From: SAR202 cluster bacterium
GTDB taxonomy: Bacteria; Chloroflexota; Dehalococcoidia; Lucifugimonadales; VXLM01
NCBI GenBank assembly: GCA_022448725.1
Contig: JAKUTR010000007.1
Span: 1 to 64,000, forward strand
Direction of reading: 5' to 3'
DNA: 64,000 bases
This document shows positions 61,459 through 64,000 of this stretch, one piece after another; position 1 is the stretch's first letter, and each line of letters starts with the position of its first letter. The position numbers and the translations under genes are program-made. The notes under the pieces were generated by a model. It was not told the origin of the DNA. It saw only the letters and a list, made by a program, of their open reading frames with translations, and made no database searches.

Positions 61459-61902
61459 CTAGATAACGGCATTAGGTAGTGCATCTTCCAAGGCGGACCA
61501 AGAGAGGAGTGCACACTTGATACGAACAGGGTACTCTCGGACCCCCTTAAGTTGAGGCAGATCTTCCATAGTCTTGAGAGCCTCATCGTCTGGGTCTGCA
61601 CCTCGCATCATCGATTCAAAGCTTTTGGCTAATCTTCGAATCTCAAGAGTACTCTTCCCAACAATTGCTTCGGAAAGCATGGAAGTTGTTGCTTGGTTGA
61701 TGGAACAGCCGATGGCTTGTGCACCTACTTGGTCCAAGCGATCTTTTGTAAAGATGAGTTGTAGGTTTACCTCGTCTCCACAAAATGGGTTGATGGCGTG
61801 AGCCGCAGATCCTGGATTATCAATGACTTCTCGGTTGCGGGGAGTCCGACGATGGTCAAGGATCGCATCTCGATAAAGATCGTCGAGGCTATTAAGATCC
61901 AT
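61459..61902 (-). CDS. sufU: FeS assembly scaffold SufU, copy 1
   Basis: 147 aa. A zinc-dependent sulfur acceptor/scaffold working with SufS. It has C41 and D43 (NPFCGDEV), C66 (IGCSINQAT) and C130 (RIKCALLSW), the full ligand set. It has the SufU-type insertion between the second and third Cys (about 85-120). Its 5' end overlaps sufS by 11 nt, so the two are coupled. Confidence 0.92.
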   Translation of the reverse strand: MDLNSLDDLYRDAILDHRRTPRNREVIDNPGSAAHAINPFCGDEVNLQLIFTKDRLDQVGAQAIGCSINQATTSMLSEAIVGKSTLEIRRLAKSFESMMRGADPDDEALKTMEDLPQLKGVREYPVRIKCALLSWSALEDALPNAVI

Positions 61903-63154
61903 TCCTAAAATACCTTAACGCGCCGTTTATAGCCTCAATGAGACAGTCGATCTCAGCCTCAGTATTGTAGACATAGAGGGAGGCTCGCGCTGTCGCAGGA
62001 ACTCCCAATTTACCCATCAGCGGCATGGTGCAATGATGACCAGTTCGGATTGCGATGCCTTGGCGGTCAAGATAGGTTCCGAGATCATGGGGGTGCAGAT
62101 TCTCGTTATGGAAGGAGATTATGCCTCCCCGGAGCTCTACAGAACGCGGCCCAAAGACTGTAAATTCTTTGATCTGGCTGAATCGCTCTAGCGCGTATTC
62201 GGTGAGAGATTCCTCATGTTTACGTACGTTGTCCATGCCAAGATTGTTAAGGTAGTCAGTTGCGACCCCAAATGCGATAGCGTCAGCGATGTTAGGCGTG
62301 CCCGCTTCAAAGCGCATTGGTAAATCAGCCCATGAAGCTTTCTCATAGGTGACTTGAAGTACCATCTCACCACCGGTTAGTAAGGGTTCCATCTCATCAA
62401 GAATTTCACGCTTTGTGTACAGCGCTCCGATACCAGTTGGGCCCATCATCTTGTGACCCGAAAAGGCGAAGAAGTCAGCCCCTAGGTCTTGAACGTTGAC
62501 GGGCATGTGTGGGGCACTCTGTGCTCCGTCCACAAGTATCTTGGCTCCGTGGGCGTGAGCAGCCTGAGCCAACTCTTCTACAGGGTTGATCGTTCCGAGC
62601 GAATTGGAAGCTTGGGTGACGGCTACTAATTTTGTGCGCTTACTGATCACTGAGTCGACAGCAGTGAGATCAAGAGTCCCTTCATCCGTCATCGGGAGAA
62701 ATCGAAGTTTTGCACCCTTGGCTATGGCTAGCTCTTGCCACGGCACAAGGTTACTGTGGTGTTCCATGGGAGTTGTTACGATCTCGTCACCTTCATGGAC
62801 ATGAGCCCTGGCCCATGTGTGGGCCACTAGGTTAAGGGATTCTGTGGCGTTGCGTGTCCAGATGATGCATTCGTCAGTCTCTGCCCCAACGAATTTGGCA
62901 ACCTTGGTGCGTGCAGCTTCCATCGCATCAGTTGCTTCCATGCTGAGACTGTGAACGCCGCGATGGACATTTGCGTTATAGTTTTCGTAGTAGTCTACGA
63001 GAGATTCGATGACGCTACGCGGTTTCTGGGAGGTTGCTGCGTTGTCGAGGTATACCAAGGGTTTCCCGTACACCATGCGATTCAGTATGGGGAAGTCTTC
63101 CCGGATGCGTGCTACGTCCAGGGACGGTTGTGCTGATGCTGCTTGTGTTGCCAT
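61892..63154 (-). CDS. sufS: Cysteine desulfurase SufS
   Basis: 420 aa, a PLP enzyme that takes sulfur from cysteine. It has YLDNAATSQKP, the PLP Lys in FFAFSGHKMMGPTGIG, and the persulfide Cys in IAIRTGHHCTMPLM. The ATG at 63154 starts 1 nt after the rrf2 stop; an ATG at 63181 inside rrf2 is possible, though GGGAGG lies just inside it and could serve the lower start at long spacing. It forms the core of a suf unit with sufU. Confidence 0.95.
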   Translation of the reverse strand: MATQAASAQPSLDVARIREDFPILNRMVYGKPLVYLDNAATSQKPRSVIESLVDYYENYNANVHRGVHSLSMEATDAMEAARTKVAKFVGAETDECIIWTRNATESLNLVAHTWARAHVHEGDEIVTTPMEHHSNLVPWQELAIAKGAKLRFLPMTDEGTLDLTAVDSVISKRTKLVAVTQASNSLGTINPVEELAQAAHAHGAKILVDGAQSAPHMPVNVQDLGADFFAFSGHKMMGPTGIGALYTKREILDEMEPLLTGGEMVLQVTYEKASWADLPMRFEAGTPNIADAIAFGVATDYLNNLGMDNVRKHEESLTEYALERFSQIKEFTVFGPRSVELRGGIISFHNENLHPHDLGTYLDRQGIAIRTGHHCTMPLMGKLGVPATARASLYVYNTEAEIDCLIEAINGALRYFRNGS

Positions 63155-63155
63155 T

Positions 63156-63590
63156 CTAAACTGCGATAGCCTCCCGCTCATTTACCTTCGCGCGTTCGAC
63201 TAGGTCAGCTATAGTGGTGGAGTTTAGAACCCCCCACATCGCCTGCTCCACCTCTTGCCAGACCCCACGCTGGCCACATTTAGGTGAACACACACAGTTG
63301 CTAGCATTGTCTAAACAACTCACTAGGGAGATCGGGGTCCCGAGTGTGCTCATCACAGCACCCATAGTAATTTCATCTGGACTCTTGGCGAGTTCGTGCC
63401 CTCCGGTCGGGCCGCGCTGTGCCCTCGTTATGCCGTTACGCTGCAGCGTGTGTAGAACTCGAGCGAGATACTGCTCGGGGATACTCTGGCGACCTGCGAT
63501 CTCAGATGCCCGTACAGCACCTTTATTCGAGTGCTCTGCGAGGTCGACAAGAGCTCTAACACCGTAATCTACTTGTACCGGGACGTGCAT
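63156..63590 (-). CDS. Rrf2 family FeS-sensing transcription regulator
   Basis: 144 aa. The winged-helix N-domain (DYGVRALVDLAEHSNKGAVRASEIAGRQSIPEQYLARVLHTLQRNGI) is followed by RGPTGGHELAKSPDEITMGAV. Four Cys (C92, C99, C101, C105) stand where IscR-like proteins bind FeS. It likely senses FeS status and controls the suf genes it sits among. Confidence 0.92.
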   Translation of the reverse strand: MHVPVQVDYGVRALVDLAEHSNKGAVRASEIAGRQSIPEQYLARVLHTLQRNGITRAQRGPTGGHELAKSPDEITMGAVMSTLGTPISLVSCLDNASNCVCSPKCGQRGVWQEVEQAMWGVLNSTTIADLVERAKVNEREAIAV

Positions 63591-63620
63591 TTAGAACCTC
63601 CCAACTCTAGCTATCAATTT

Positions 63621-63632
63621 GGACCTTGGTCC
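63621..63632. promoter_or_regulatory. Short palindrome upstream of rrf2
   Basis: GGACCTTGGTCC is a perfect 12-nt palindrome, 31 nt before the rrf2 start codon and 27 nt after the second sufU stop. It could be an autoregulatory site; the size makes chance possible. Confidence 0.35.
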
Positions 63633-63658
63633 TCATCGAGATAATCTGTGGTCCTGTT

Positions 63659-64000
63659 TCATTCAGTGGAGACTGTGTCTTCATCCTCCAGTGCACCCTT
63701 GAGTGCGTGCCAAGACAGAGTTGCGCATTTGATCCGTGTTGGGAAAGCTCTCACTCCCGCAAGCACCACAAGGTCACCGAGTGATGCATCATCCTCATAC
63801 GCATTTCCAGTCTGTGTCACAAGTTCATGAAATTTGGAAAAAACAGTCTTTGCGTCAGTGATTGTCAATCCTTTTACCGCCTCTGTCATCATTGACGCGG
63901 ATGCCTTTGAGATACTGCAGCCCGCTGCTTCGAATGACACGTCCGTGATAATTTCTTCTGCGATACTTGCGTACACAGTGATCGTGTCACCGCAGAATGG
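63659..64000 (-). CDS. FeS assembly scaffold SufU, copy 2 (N-terminus beyond window)
   Basis: 114 codons to the window end plus a stop. The frame continues past 64000: the last visible codons read P-F-C-G-D-T-I-T before V-Y-A-S-I, so a GTG at 63976 is not the start. The Cys of PFCGD, of AAGCSISKAS and of RIKCATLSW are kept, together with the SufU insertion. It differs clearly from copy 1 and lies upstream of rrf2 in the same direction. Confidence 0.88.
   Translation of the reverse strand, partial: PFCGDTITVYASIAEEIITDVSFEAAGCSISKASASMMTEAVKGLTITDAKTVFSKFHELVTQTGNAYEDDASLGDLVVLAGVRAFPTRIKCATLSWHALKGALEDEDTVSTE

Noticed and set aside
1-64000. CRISPR arrays, tRNA/rRNA genes, defence systems, phage or transposon genes
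   Set aside because: None was visible on reading both strands. No spaced direct repeats, no integrase or transposase frame, and no cloverleaf-like stretch in the gaps.

Overview
The window reads as a chromosomal segment of an uncultured Chloroflexota bacterium, most like the marine SAR202 / Dehalococcoidia-related lineages. This is inferred from gene content and no search was run. The hints are an 11-subunit complex I operon without nuoE/F/G, an enolase-superfamily enzyme, two phytanoyl-CoA-dioxygenase-like oxygenases, a molybdenum hydroxylase, many corrinoid and C1 enzymes, Ala/Pro-linker lipoproteins, and GTG/TTG starts next to classical Shine-Dalgarno sites. I saw no tRNA, rRNA, CRISPR array, insertion sequence or phage gene. 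Genes are tightly packed and no gene-free stretch exceeds 300 bases.

Layout. 1-4576 (minus): three tandem paralogs of an unnamed glycosidase-like TIM-barrel family. 4731-7397 (minus): a double-unit M16 metallopeptidase. 7572-15081 (plus): a thioredoxin-like lipoprotein, a PIG-L/LmbE deacetylase, RNase J, a prepilin-like protein, a fourth glycosidase-like paralog and an NHL propeller. 15120-19670: a small unknown protein, FabI, a small CxCxxC protein, a cupin, a Gfo/Idh oxidoreductase and a polyprenyl diphosphate synthase. 19882-30579 (plus): nuoABCDHIJK, a small unknown gene, then nuoLMN; nadK and a NUDIX hydrolase follow.

32228-36809+ (minus): a catabolic-looking set with a six-hairpin glycosidase-like protein, an acetamidase/formamidase-family protein, a MenC/NAAAR-like enolase-superfamily enzyme, a PhyH oxygenase and a small partner. 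37369-39831: an orphan peptide/nickel-type ABC substrate-binding lipoprotein, closed by a strong terminator. 39905-49277 (minus): an HpcH/HpaI aldolase, a zinc-ribbon membrane protein, a corrinoid/C1 methyl-transfer cluster (MeTr-like, two UroD/MtaA-like, homocysteine methyltransferase-like and two unknowns), an S9 peptidase and a sugar-isomerase-like TIM barrel. 49422-57359: a second PhyH oxygenase, an MFS exporter, a fifth glycosidase-like paralog and a three-gene molybdenum hydroxylase operon. 57506-64000 (minus): hisS, a TPP enzyme with an RraA-like aldolase, and a suf segment (sufU, sufS, rrf2 and a second sufU cut by the window end).

Together the genes describe a respiring heterotroph equipped for unusual organic matter. 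A substrate-binding protein collects material; glycosidase-like enzymes, oxygenases, a racemase/dehydratase-type enolase, amidase, aldolases and a Mo-hydroxylase modify it; corrinoid methyltransferases move methyl groups to folate or homocysteine; complex I takes the electrons. The most promising undescribed elements are the five-member glycosidase-like family with a shared C-terminal module, the methyl-transfer cluster with two uncharacterised partners, and the palindromic operator on the nuo promoter.
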